Below, in pieces: positions 50,711 through 59,401 of a stretch of 64,000 nt of DNA. Numbering within the stretch: the first letter of the stretch is position 1; each line of letters begins with the position of its first letter. Below the pieces are notes generated by a model that made no database searches, was not told where the DNA came from, and saw only the letters and a list, made by a program, of their open reading frames with translations. A program made the position numbers and the translations under genes. Source of the DNA: DASZGL01 sp035938875 (GTDB taxonomy: Bacteria > Chloroflexota > Dormibacteria > Aeolococcales > Aeolococcaceae); contig DASZGL010000033.1 in assembly GCA_035938875.1 (NCBI GenBank), forward strand, positions 1-64,000. Direction: 5' to 3'.

Positions 50711-51868
50711 ATGCCCACAGCGTCGCGGCGCCGCGTCGTCCTTCTCGGGGCGACGGGGTCGATCGGCCGCCAGGCCTGCGAGGTCATCGCTCGCTTTCCC
50801 GACAGCTTCGAGCTGATCGGCGCGGTGAGCGGCCACGACGTGACCGCGCTCGCGGAGATCGGGGAGCGCTTCGGGGTGACGCGATTGGCGGTGGTCGGCC
50901 CTGGGGCCGGCGTCGCCGTGCCCGCCGGCATCGCCGTCGGTGAGCAGGCCGCCTGTGAGATCGCCGCGCTCGAGGCGGACGTCGTCTGCGTCGGCGTCAG
51001 CGGTGCCGCGGCGTTGCGGCCAACTTTGGCGGCACTGGACGCCGGCAACGACGTGGCCATCGCCACCAAAGAGGTCCTGGTGATGGCCGGTGAGCTGGTG
51101 CGCAGCCGGGCCGCGGAGAACGGCGCACGGCTGCTGCCGGTGGACAGCGAGCACAGCGCTCTCTGGCAATGCCTTCGTGGCGAGGACACCGCCACCGTGG
51201 CTCGGTTGCTGCTCACCGCCAGTGGCGGCCCGTTCCGCGACCGTCCCCTCGACACCTTCGAGGGGATCACCGTCGACGAGGCGCTGCACCACCCCAACTG
51301 GGTCATGGGCCCGAAGATCACCGTCGACTCGGCGACGATGATGAACAAGGGCTTGGAGATCATCGAGGCCCACTTCCTCTTCGACATTCCTTACGCGCGC
51401 ATCGACGTGGTGCTGCATCCGCCCTCGGTTGTGCACTCCTGCGTCGAGTTCAGCGACGGTGCGACCATCGCCCAGCTGGGGCTGCCCGACATGCGGCTGC
51501 CGATCGCGCTGGCGCTCAACGACGGCGTTCGCCTGCCCGGGATCTGCGACGCCGTCGATCTCACCGCCACCGTGCCGTTGGAGTTCCATCCCGTCGACCC
51601 GGCGCGGTTCCCCGCGGTGGCGCTCGCTCGCCAGGCCGGCGAGGTCGGCGGCGCGGCGCCGTGCGTGCTCAACGCCGCCAACGAGGCCGCCGTGGCTGCG
51701 TTCCTGGAAGGACGCTGCCGTTTCGTCGACATCGTGCCATTGGTGGCGGAAACGCTGGAGGCGGCGACGCTGCCAGCGGAGCCGGGGCTGGATGAGCTCA
51801 TCGCCCTCGACTCCTGGGCACGGGCTGGCGTCGCCCACGCCTGCGCCGCGGCCGAGGTTGCGCGATGA
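50711..51868 (+). CDS. dxr: 1-deoxy-D-xylulose 5-phosphate reductoisomerase
   Basis: Dxr makes MEP, the first committed step of the non-mevalonate isoprenoid pathway, using NADPH. The 385-residue product has VVLLGATGSIGRQACEVI, ATKEVLVMAGELV, PVDSEHSALWQCL, the LLTASGGPFRD block, and NWVMGPKITVDSATMMNKGL. ATG 50711 is preferred. It lies before rseP and ispG, a common order; ispG is a later step of the same pathway. Confidence 0.96.
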   Translation: MPTASRRRVVLLGATGSIGRQACEVIARFPDSFELIGAVSGHDVTALAEIGERFGVTRLAVVGPGAGVAVPAGIAVGEQAACEIAALEADVVCVGVSGAAALRPTLAALDAGNDVAIATKEVLVMAGELVRSRAAENGARLLPVDSEHSALWQCLRGEDTATVARLLLTASGGPFRDRPLDTFEGITVDEALHHPNWVMGPKITVDSATMMNKGLEIIEAHFLFDIPYARIDVVLHPPSVVHSCVEFSDGATIAQLGLPDMRLPIALALNDGVRLPGICDAVDLTATVPLEFHPVDPARFPAVALARQAGEVGGAAPCVLNAANEAAVAAFLEGRCRFVDIVPLVAETLEAATLPAEPGLDELIALDSWARAGVAHACAAAEVAR

Positions 51869-53133
51869 CGTTGATCCTCGACGCGCTCGCCTTCATCGTG
51901 CTCATCATGGTGGTGGTGGGGGTGCACGAGGGGGGACACTTCCTCACCGCCAAGGCATCGGGCATCAGGGTCGACGAGTTCGCCATTGGATTCGGCCCGC
52001 GCATCCTGCAGCGCCAGCGCGGCGAGACGGTGTACGCGGTGCGGGCTCTGCCGCTGGGCGGCTTCGTGAAGATGCCGGGGATGTCCGAGCTGGAGCAGGA
52101 CGACGGCGGCGACCGCGGATTCATGCGCGCCCCCGTGTCGAGGCAGATCATCGTCATCCTCGCCGGTGTGACCTGCAACTTCATCTTTGCCGGGCTGCTC
52201 TTCGGTGTCATCTCCATCCCCGGACACGCTCCCCAGGTGTTCGACACCGGCAGCGCCTTTTCCGCGGGGCTGCGCAACGGCGACATCATCACCGCGGTCA
52301 ACGGCAACGCCGTGGACAGCAGGGACTCCAAAGCGCAGAGCGACGCATTGCGCGCCGCGACCGGCCAGAGCCAGGGCAGGCCGATCCAGGTGAGCTACAA
52401 GCGGGCCAGCGACGGTGCCACAGTCCAGACAGCGGTGCGGCCCTACCTGTCCGTGGTCGACCTCGACAGCTCACAGCCCGCCGTCGGTTCGACGGGGAAG
52501 AACATCGCGCAGGTCGCCGTCGACACCATCAACGGCAATGCGGTGGGAACCGGCGATCCGGCCTATCTGCTCGGCGCCGGCCGCGCGGTGACCATCACCG
52601 GCCACGCGGTCGACGACGGTTCGGTGGCGGTCCACGGCACCATCGTCGGGGCGGTCACCGACCAGAACGGCGACGGCACGCTGGGCAGGATCACCGCGTC
52701 GTGGCGCATCGGCTATGTCGGCGGCTACGAGGGGCGCTCGGTCCCGTCCGCGCTTTTTCATGGGTTCACCGATCTTCCCAACCAGGTGGCCACCCAGTTC
52801 CGCGCCGTCTACGACGTGCTCACCACCCCCAACAGCGGCGGTGTGAGCAATTTCCAGGGTCCGCTGGGGATCGCCCACGACACCGCGACGGCAACGCAGA
52901 GCGGATGGCTCACCTTCCTCGGATTCATGGCGCTGATCAGCCTCAGCCTGGGGATCGTCAACCTGCTGCCCATCCCGCCGTTCGACGGCGGGCGCTTTGC
53001 CATCATCATCGCCGGGGCGCTGGCGCGCCGACGGGTGGCGCCGCGTCTGGAGATGGGCTTCATCGTCGCCGGGATGATGCTCATCCTCACCCTCTTCCTG
53101 GTGATCACCCTCAACGACATCCGGAGCTTCTGA
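51865..53133 (+). CDS. rseP: Site-2 zinc metalloprotease RseP-like
   Basis: RseP-type proteases cut membrane anti-sigma factors and signal peptides within the membrane. The 422-residue protein has the zinc motif VVVGVHEGGHF (HExxH form) in the first helix, FGPRILQRQRGETVYAVRALP, a PDZ-like region (about 115-260) and the second active block NLLPIPPFDGGRF near the end. ATG 51865 overlaps the dxr stop (ATGA). Confidence 0.93.
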   Translation: MTLILDALAFIVLIMVVVGVHEGGHFLTAKASGIRVDEFAIGFGPRILQRQRGETVYAVRALPLGGFVKMPGMSELEQDDGGDRGFMRAPVSRQIIVILAGVTCNFIFAGLLFGVISIPGHAPQVFDTGSAFSAGLRNGDIITAVNGNAVDSRDSKAQSDALRAATGQSQGRPIQVSYKRASDGATVQTAVRPYLSVVDLDSSQPAVGSTGKNIAQVAVDTINGNAVGTGDPAYLLGAGRAVTITGHAVDDGSVAVHGTIVGAVTDQNGDGTLGRITASWRIGYVGGYEGRSVPSALFHGFTDLPNQVATQFRAVYDVLTTPNSGGVSNFQGPLGIAHDTATATQSGWLTFLGFMALISLSLGIVNLLPIPPFDGGRFAIIIAGALARRRVAPRLEMGFIVAGMMLILTLFLVITLNDIRSF

Positions 53134-53140
53134 CGCGCCC

Positions 53141-54322
53141 GTGGTTCCCCCCAACCGCCGCCGCACCGCACCGGTCAACGTCGGTGGTGTGGTCATAGGC
53201 GGCGCCGCGCCGGTCTCGGTGCAGACCATGACCAAGACTCAGACCGAGGATGTTTCCGCCACTCTCGGCCAGATCGGGCGCGCCGCGGCGGCAGGCGCGG
53301 ACATCGTCAGAGTCACCTGCGACACCCGCGAGGCGGCGACGGCGCTGCGGGAGATCGTCCGGCAGTCGCCGGTGCCGCTGGTGGCCGACATCCACTACGA
53401 CGCGCCGCTGGCGCTGCTCGCGCTCGAAGCGGGCATCGCCTGCTTGCGGCTGAACCCCGGCAACATCTCCGACCCCGGCAAGGTGCGCGACATCGCCCGC
53501 GAGGCCAAGGCCCGGGCGGTGCCCATCCGCATCGGGGTGAACTCGGGGAGTATCCCCAAGCGCAAGGAGCTCGAGGGCGGCCGGGGTGGCTCCATCGAGG
53601 AGACGGCGCAGCGCATGGTCGACGCGGCGATGCAGCACATCCGCATCCTCGAGGAGCTCGATTTCGGCGCGGGCAACATCAAGGTGTCGCTCAAGGCCAG
53701 CGACGTGCTCACCAACCTCGCCGCCAATCGCTACTTCGCCGCCCTCGACAATCGCTATCCCCTGCACCTGGGCCTCACCGAGGCGGGCCCTGTGTCTGCG
53801 GGCAGCGTCAAAAGCGCGATGGGCATCGGCATCCTGCTCGCCGAGGGCATCGGCGACACCATCAGGGTGTCCTTGGTCGGTGAGCCCGAGGAGGAGGTGC
53901 GTGTCGCGCGTCAGATCCTGCAGAACCTGGAGGAGAAGGGCAGCGGTCCCAACCTGATCGCCTGCCCCACCTGCGGCCGGCTGGAGATCGACATGGTGCC
54001 GATGGTGCAGCGCGTCGAAGCGGCGATGCGCGACGTCAAGCGCACCATCAACGTGTCGGTGATGGGCTGCGTGGTCAACGGTCCTGGCGAGGGCATGCAC
54101 GCCGACATCGGCATCGCCGGCGGACGGCAGAAGGGCGCGCTCTTCAAGGGCGGACGGGTCATCGCCACGCTTCCCGAGAAGGAGCTCATCGACGCCCTGG
54201 TGCTCGAGCTCGAGGTGATCGCCGCCGAAGACGCCCGCTTGATCGCCGCCGGCCTGCCGCTCCCGGTGGGTCTCGGCGAGGCCGAGCGGCCGCTGACCGA
54301 GGTTCCGCTGGCGCGCGGTTGA
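53141..54322 (+). CDS. ispG: 4-hydroxy-3-methylbut-2-enyl diphosphate synthase
   Basis: IspG converts MEcPP to HMBPP in the MEP pathway with a 4Fe-4S cluster. The 393-residue product has VSVQTMTKTQTEDV, RVTCDTREAATAL, PLVADIHYDAPLAL, RLNPGNISDPGKV, and the cluster ligands CPTCGR and MGCVVNGPGEG. GTG 53141 follows rseP by 7 bases. It and dxr bracket rseP. Confidence 0.96.
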   Translation: MVPPNRRRTAPVNVGGVVIGGAAPVSVQTMTKTQTEDVSATLGQIGRAAAAGADIVRVTCDTREAATALREIVRQSPVPLVADIHYDAPLALLALEAGIACLRLNPGNISDPGKVRDIAREAKARAVPIRIGVNSGSIPKRKELEGGRGGSIEETAQRMVDAAMQHIRILEELDFGAGNIKVSLKASDVLTNLAANRYFAALDNRYPLHLGLTEAGPVSAGSVKSAMGIGILLAEGIGDTIRVSLVGEPEEEVRVARQILQNLEEKGSGPNLIACPTCGRLEIDMVPMVQRVEAAMRDVKRTINVSVMGCVVNGPGEGMHADIGIAGGRQKGALFKGGRVIATLPEKELIDALVLELEVIAAEDARLIAAGLPLPVGLGEAERPLTEVPLARG

Positions 54323-54383
54323 GCGCTTTGCGCGTGGCGCTGGGAGGGGGTCGAGTTCCGCGCTCCTCCTATACTCGGCGCCC

Positions 54384-55844
54384 GTGACCAGAGCAGCCGA
54401 CCCCAAGGCGATCACCGCCAAGAGCGAGGACTTCGATCGCTGGTATGTCGACGTCGTCCGTCGCGCCGAGCTCGCCGACTACACACCGGTGGGCGGCTGC
54501 ATGGTGGTGAGACCGTACGGTTGGGCGTTGTGGGAGAACATCCGCGATGCCCTCGACGCAATGATCAAGCGCACCGGGCACGAGAACATGGCGTTCCCAC
54601 TCTTCATCCCCGAGTCGCTGCTCGCCAAGGAGGCGCAGCACGTCGAGGGCTTCGCTCCCGAGGTGGCGTGGGTGACCCATGGCGGGTCGAAGAAGCTCGA
54701 GGAACGCCTTGCCGTGCGACCCACCAGCGAGACCATCATCTGCACGCTGTATCGCGACTGGATCCACTCGTGGCGCGATCTGCCGGTGCTGATCAACCAG
54801 TGGGCAAACGTGGTGCGTTGGGAGAAGCGGACCCGGCTCTTCCTACGCACCACCGAGTTCTTCTGGCAGGAGGGACACACCTTTCACGAGACCAGCCAGG
54901 AGGCCGCCGACGAGGTGGCCACCATGCTGGGGTGCTACCGCGAAATCGCCGAGGAATGGCTGGCCATGGCCCTGGTCAGTGGACGCAAGACAGACTCCGA
55001 GAAGTTCGCCGGCGCCGACTACACCGTGGCCATCGAGGCGATCATGTCGGACGGGATGGCGCTGCAGTCGGGTACGTCGCATCACCTGGGCCAGAACTTC
55101 ACCCGCGCCTACGACATCACGTACAGCGATCGAGACAACGTCCTCCAGTACCCGTATCAGACGTCGTGGGGGTTTTCCACGCGGGTCATCGGCGCGGTGA
55201 TCATGGCCCACGGTGACGACCGCGGCCTGGTGCTGCCACCGAGGGTTGCGCCAGTTCAGGTCGTGGTTGTCCCGATCGAGCGGAGCAACGATCCCGACGG
55301 GGTCGCGGCTGTCAAGGAAGCGTGCACGACGCTGCAGGCTCAGCTCGACGGGCGGGTGCGCCTGCGCGTCGACCGCCGTGAGGGCATCCGGCCGGGCGAG
55401 AAGTACGCCCACTGGGAGCTCCGCGGGGTGCCGCTGCGGGTGGTGGTCGGGGCTCGTGACCTGGCCTCGGGCAACGTCACCGTGGTTCGCCGCGTCGACG
55501 GCGAGCAGACCACCGTTCCCGTGGATCAGCTCGCGGCGCGACTTTTCGGGTTGCTCGACGAGACCCAGGCGACCATTCGCTCGAGGGCGCAGACCTTTCT
55601 CGCAGAGCACAGCGTCGAGGTGGGCACGCTGGACGAGCTGCGTGAAGCGTTTCCGGCAACGCCGCCCTACGTTTTTGCCAACGCACCCTTCTGCAACACG
55701 GCCGACTGCGAGGACGCCGTGAGGCAGGCTGTCCACGCGGTCAGCGTCCGCTGCCTTCGCGATGACCGCTCTGCCGACGGCGCTCCCTGCCTCGTCTGCG
55801 GGGCGCCGAGTGACGACGTCGCGGTCATCGCCAGGGCGTACTGA
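54384..55844 (+). CDS. proS: Prolyl-tRNA synthetase, archaeal/eukaryotic-type
   Basis: ProRS charges tRNA-Pro. The 486-residue protein is the type without the bacterial editing insertion: VTHGGSKKLEERLAVRPTSE, INQWANVVRWEKRTRLFLRT, EFFWQEGHTFHET, and a C-terminal domain with CxxC-type cysteines (CLVCGAP). GTG 54384 lies 8 bases after a TATACT box (54370-54375), suggesting a leaderless transcript. The hairpin repeat B follows it. Confidence 0.95.
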   Translation: MTRAADPKAITAKSEDFDRWYVDVVRRAELADYTPVGGCMVVRPYGWALWENIRDALDAMIKRTGHENMAFPLFIPESLLAKEAQHVEGFAPEVAWVTHGGSKKLEERLAVRPTSETIICTLYRDWIHSWRDLPVLINQWANVVRWEKRTRLFLRTTEFFWQEGHTFHETSQEAADEVATMLGCYREIAEEWLAMALVSGRKTDSEKFAGADYTVAIEAIMSDGMALQSGTSHHLGQNFTRAYDITYSDRDNVLQYPYQTSWGFSTRVIGAVIMAHGDDRGLVLPPRVAPVQVVVVPIERSNDPDGVAAVKEACTTLQAQLDGRVRLRVDRREGIRPGEKYAHWELRGVPLRVVVGARDLASGNVTVVRRVDGEQTTVPVDQLAARLFGLLDETQATIRSRAQTFLAEHSVEVGTLDELREAFPATPPYVFANAPFCNTADCEDAVRQAVHAVSVRCLRDDRSADGAPCLVCGAPSDDVAVIARAY

Positions 55845-55880
55845 GCAGGGAGTTGAACACCCTGCTCAGCAGGGAGTTGG
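55843..55880. repeat. Hairpin repeat B (proS-rel gap)
   Basis: GAGCAGGG and CCCTGCTC pair perfectly, with AGCAGGGAGTT after them. The order and spacing match repeat A at 31513-31547, with paired changes in the arms. It may end proS transcripts; its right end includes the -35-like TTGGCG of rel. Confidence 0.55.
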
Positions 55881-55904
55881 CGTTTGCGGCGACCGGGGTA
55901 GACT
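55877..55904 (+). promoter_or_regulatory. Promoter of rel
   Basis: TTGGCG (55877-55882), a 16-base spacer and TAGACT (55899-55904) lie 10 bases before ATG 55915. Confidence 0.5.
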
Positions 55905-55914
55905 CAACTCAGGT

Positions 55915-58065
55915 ATGCCGCTCTCCGAGCTCCTCCCCAGGGTCAGCTACCTCCCGGCTGGCGACCGGGAGACGATCGAGCGTGCCCACGCGCTTGCCGA
56001 GAGGGCCCACGAAGGGCAGTCGCGACTGAGCGGTGAACCGTACATCGAGCATCCGCTTGCCGTCGCCGGGATACTCGCCGATCTTCATCTCGACAGCGAC
56101 ACCCTGGCCGCGGCGATCCTCCACGACACCGTCGAGGACACCGATGTCAGCCTCGACGACATCCGCGAGCAGTTCGGCGCGCAGGTGGCCAAGCTGGTGG
56201 AGGGTGTCACCAAGCTCGGCAAGATCCGCATGCGCACCAAAGAGCAGGTGCAGGCGGAGAACATCCGCAAGATGCTGGTCGCCATGGCGGAGGACATCCG
56301 CGTGGTGCTCATCAAGCTGGGTGACCGTCTGCACAACATGCGCACCGCCCAGGTGCTGCCCCTGGATCGGCGGCAGCGCATCAGCCACGAGACCCTCGAC
56401 ATCTACGCGCCACTCGCCCACCGGCTCGGCATCTGGCAGATGAAGTGGGAGCTCGAAGACCTCGCCTTCGCCCAGCTCGATCCTGACAACTACACCGCCA
56501 TCGAGCAGAAGGTGGCCAGGCGCCGCCAGGAGAGGGAGGCGTTCGTCGGCGACATCGGCGAGATCCTGGAACGCGAGGTGGAGAACATCGGCGTCGTCGC
56601 TGAGATCAGTGGCCGTCCCAAGCACGTCTACTCGATCTTCGAAAAGATGCGCAAGACGCAGAAGGACTTCGACGAGATCTACGACCTGATCGCCATCCGC
56701 GTCCTCGTCGACTCGATCAAGGACTGCTACGGCGTGCTGGGCATCGTCCACTCCCTGTGGAAACCGATCCCCGGTCGTTTCAAGGACTACATCGCCATGG
56801 CCAAGGGCAACGGCTACCAGTCGTTGCACACCACCGTGGTTTCGCACACCGGTGAGGCGATGGAGGTGCAGATCCGTACCCAGGACATGCACCAGACCGC
56901 CGAGTACGGGGTCGCCGCCCACTGGCGTTACAAGGAGGGAGTGGCCCGCGACGGCCCCCTCGACGAGCGATTCTCCTGGCTGCGCCTGCTCATGGACTGG
57001 CAGAAGGAGGTGCTCGACGCCGAGACGTTCGTCGACACCGTCAAGGTCGACATCTTTCAGGACGAGGTCTTCGTTTTCACCCCCAAGGGCGATGTGCGCT
57101 CGCTGCCGGCGGGGAGCACGCCGGTCGACTTCGCCTATCGCATCCACACCGAGGTAGGTCATCGCTGCATCGGCGCCAAGGCGAACTCGCGGATGGTCCC
57201 GCTCGACCACGTGCTGGAGAACGGCGACATCGTCGAGGTGCTGACCACCAAGGGACCGCACGGTCCCTCGCGCGACTGGCTGAGCTTCGTCAAGACCAGC
57301 AGCGCCAAGGAGAAGATCCGCGGCTGGTTCAAGAAGGAACGCCGCGAGGAGAACATCCAGAAGGGGCGCGAGCAGCTCGACAAGGAGTTCCGCCGCATGC
57401 GCCAGCTGGCGCTGCACAGCATCAAGGAGGATCGCCTGCTGGAGCTGGCCCAGGAGTTCAAGTTCGCCACCGTCGAGGACTTCATCGCCGCGGTCGGCTA
57501 CGGCGACATGAGTGCCCGTTCAGTGGTGCTGCGCTACACGGCGCTCGAAGAGGGAACCACGCCGGAGTCGCGCGGCGACGGCCTCGGCGTCGCCATCCCG
57601 CTGGTGAGCACCGCCCAGGTGACCGGTGACGTCCGTGTACGTGGGGTCGGCGACGTTCTCACCAGCCTGGCGAGGTGCTGCAAGCCGGTTGCCGGTGAGC
57701 TGGTGCGCGGATACATCACCCGGGGCCGCGGTGTGTCGGTGCACCGCGCCACCTGCGTGAACATCGTCAACGCCGCCGACCACGACCGTCTCGTCGAGGT
57801 GGAATGGGAGCGCGGCGCGCGGCAGCTCTACCCGGTTGGCATCAAGATCGAGGCCTGGGATCGGACGGGGCTGCTTCGCGACATCGCTGCGGTCATCGCC
57901 GAGTCGAAGATCAACCTCAGCGGCGCCGACGTCCAGGTCTACGACGACCGCACCGCGGTGATCTCCACCATCGTCGAGATCCAGAGCCTCACCCAGCTGA
58001 GCCGCCTTCTGGAGCGCCTCGAACAGGTGCGGGACGTCCACACCGTGGCCAGGGAGGCCGGCTGA
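55915..58065 (+). CDS. rel: Bifunctional (p)ppGpp synthetase/hydrolase
   Basis: Rel makes and degrades the stringent-response alarmone. The 716-residue protein has the HD hydrolase (AAAILHDTVEDTDVSLDDI), the synthetase domain (KHVYSIFEKMRKTQKDFDEI, RFKDYIAMAKGNGYQSLHTT), TGS (VFTPKGDVRSLPAGSTPVDF), a ZFD with RCCKPVAGE and a C-terminal ACT domain. Both active domains look intact. ATG 55915 fits the -10 box upstream; an in-frame GTG upstream would extend into proS. Confidence 0.95.
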   Translation: MPLSELLPRVSYLPAGDRETIERAHALAERAHEGQSRLSGEPYIEHPLAVAGILADLHLDSDTLAAAILHDTVEDTDVSLDDIREQFGAQVAKLVEGVTKLGKIRMRTKEQVQAENIRKMLVAMAEDIRVVLIKLGDRLHNMRTAQVLPLDRRQRISHETLDIYAPLAHRLGIWQMKWELEDLAFAQLDPDNYTAIEQKVARRRQEREAFVGDIGEILEREVENIGVVAEISGRPKHVYSIFEKMRKTQKDFDEIYDLIAIRVLVDSIKDCYGVLGIVHSLWKPIPGRFKDYIAMAKGNGYQSLHTTVVSHTGEAMEVQIRTQDMHQTAEYGVAAHWRYKEGVARDGPLDERFSWLRLLMDWQKEVLDAETFVDTVKVDIFQDEVFVFTPKGDVRSLPAGSTPVDFAYRIHTEVGHRCIGAKANSRMVPLDHVLENGDIVEVLTTKGPHGPSRDWLSFVKTSSAKEKIRGWFKKERREENIQKGREQLDKEFRRMRQLALHSIKEDRLLELAQEFKFATVEDFIAAVGYGDMSARSVVLRYTALEEGTTPESRGDGLGVAIPLVSTAQVTGDVRVRGVGDVLTSLARCCKPVAGELVRGYITRGRGVSVHRATCVNIVNAADHDRLVEVEWERGARQLYPVGIKIEAWDRTGLLRDIAAVIAESKINLSGADVQVYDDRTAVISTIVEIQSLTQLSRLLERLEQVRDVHTVAREAG

Positions 58066-58106
58066 GGCACAGCCGCAGCGGCTCGGGACCTGCATGGTCT
58101 CGCCGG

Positions 58107-58112
58107 TAGACT
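58107..58112 (+). promoter_or_regulatory. -10 box of hisS
   Basis: TAGACT lies 8 bases before ATG 58121 in the short rel-hisS gap. Confidence 0.45.
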
Positions 58113-58120
58113 TCGGGCCG

Positions 58121-59401
58121 ATGCCCCCGATCGCCGCACCACGCGGGACCAGGGACCTGCTCCCGGCGGACGCCGCTGCATGGCAATGGCTGCACGACGT
58201 CCACGTCCGGGTGGCCGGCGCCCACGGCTACCGGCTCGTCGACACACCGATCTACGAGCACACCGAGCTGTTCGAGCGCGGCGTCGGCGCGGGAACCGAC
58301 GTGGTGGAGAAAGAGATGTTCACCTTCACCGACCGCGGCGGCCGCTCGTTGACGCTGCGGCCGGAGGGCACCGCCGGTGTGGTCAGAGCATGCCTGCAAG
58401 CCAGCCTGCTGCAGCGCGAGCGCCCCCTGCGGGTGCGCTATGCGGGTCCGATGTTCCGCTACGACAAACCGCAGCGGGGTCGCTACCACCAGTTCTTCCA
58501 GGTGGGCATCGAGTGCATCGGCGAGCAATCGCCACACCTCGACGCCGAGGTCGTCGAGGTCGGCTGGCGCTTCGTAACGGCCCTGGGACTGCATGGCGTC
58601 TCCCTGCAGGTCAACTCGCTCGGTGACATCGACGACCGGCGACGCTATCGCGAGGCGTTGGTCGAGTACTACACGCCATTGCGCGAGCAGCTCTGCGACG
58701 ACTGCCGGCGGCGACTCGACAGCAACCCTCTGCGCCTGCTCGACTGCAAGCGAGACGCCGCACTCGCGACGGATGCACCGCGCATCGGCGAGTCGCTGAG
58801 CGCAGACAGCGCGCGCTTCTTCGAGGCGGTCTGCCATGACCTCGACGCTGCGGGCGTTCCCTATCGGATCAACGAGCGGCTGGTTCGCGGTCTCGACTAT
58901 TACGCGCACACCGCGTTCGAGCTCTGGCACGAGTCGCTGCAGGGTGCCCAGAACGCACTCGGTGGGGGAGGGCGCTACGACGGTCTGGCCGAGGTGCTCG
59001 GCTTCGCCGCCACCCCCGGAGTCGGCTATGCGCTGGGCGTCGAGCGACTGCTGATGATCGCCGCCGACCTCGGCGTGGCCCCCGCTGAGGAACAGGCTAC
59101 CGCCGTGGTGGTGATCGCCGTCGGATCGGACCAGGCGCGGATCGCCGGCGACGCCGCCCGCACCCTCCGCGCCTCCGGCGTGGGCGCCATCCTCGACGTT
59201 TCCGTGCGTGGCCTCGCCGGCAAGCTGCGCAGCGCCGCCAGGCTCGGGGCGCGTTTTGCCGTTCTGATCGGCGAGGAGGAGGCCGGGGAGAACAGCGCCC
59301 AGCTGCGCGATCTGCGCAGCAGCACGCAGCAGCGTGTCGCCCTGGAAGCACTCGCCGCCGCCGTCGGCGAAGGACTGGCGGTCAGCGGAGCGGCGGACTG
59401 A
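58121..59401 (+). CDS. hisS: Histidyl-tRNA synthetase
   Basis: HisRS charges tRNA-His. The 426-residue product has class II motifs: APRGTRDLLPADAA, motif 2 RYAGPMFRYDKPQRGRYHQF, QVGIECIGEQSPHLDAEVVE, the HisA box RGLDYYAHTAFELWHES and GGGGRYDGLAEVLG. A C-terminal anticodon domain follows. ATG 58121 is chosen over GTG/ATG 58094 because of the -10 box. aspS overlaps its stop. Confidence 0.95.
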   Translation: MPPIAAPRGTRDLLPADAAAWQWLHDVHVRVAGAHGYRLVDTPIYEHTELFERGVGAGTDVVEKEMFTFTDRGGRSLTLRPEGTAGVVRACLQASLLQRERPLRVRYAGPMFRYDKPQRGRYHQFFQVGIECIGEQSPHLDAEVVEVGWRFVTALGLHGVSLQVNSLGDIDDRRRYREALVEYYTPLREQLCDDCRRRLDSNPLRLLDCKRDAALATDAPRIGESLSADSARFFEAVCHDLDAAGVPYRINERLVRGLDYYAHTAFELWHESLQGAQNALGGGGRYDGLAEVLGFAATPGVGYALGVERLLMIAADLGVAPAEEQATAVVVIAVGSDQARIAGDAARTLRASGVGAILDVSVRGLAGKLRSAARLGARFAVLIGEEEAGENSAQLRDLRSSTQQRVALEALAAAVGEGLAVSGAAD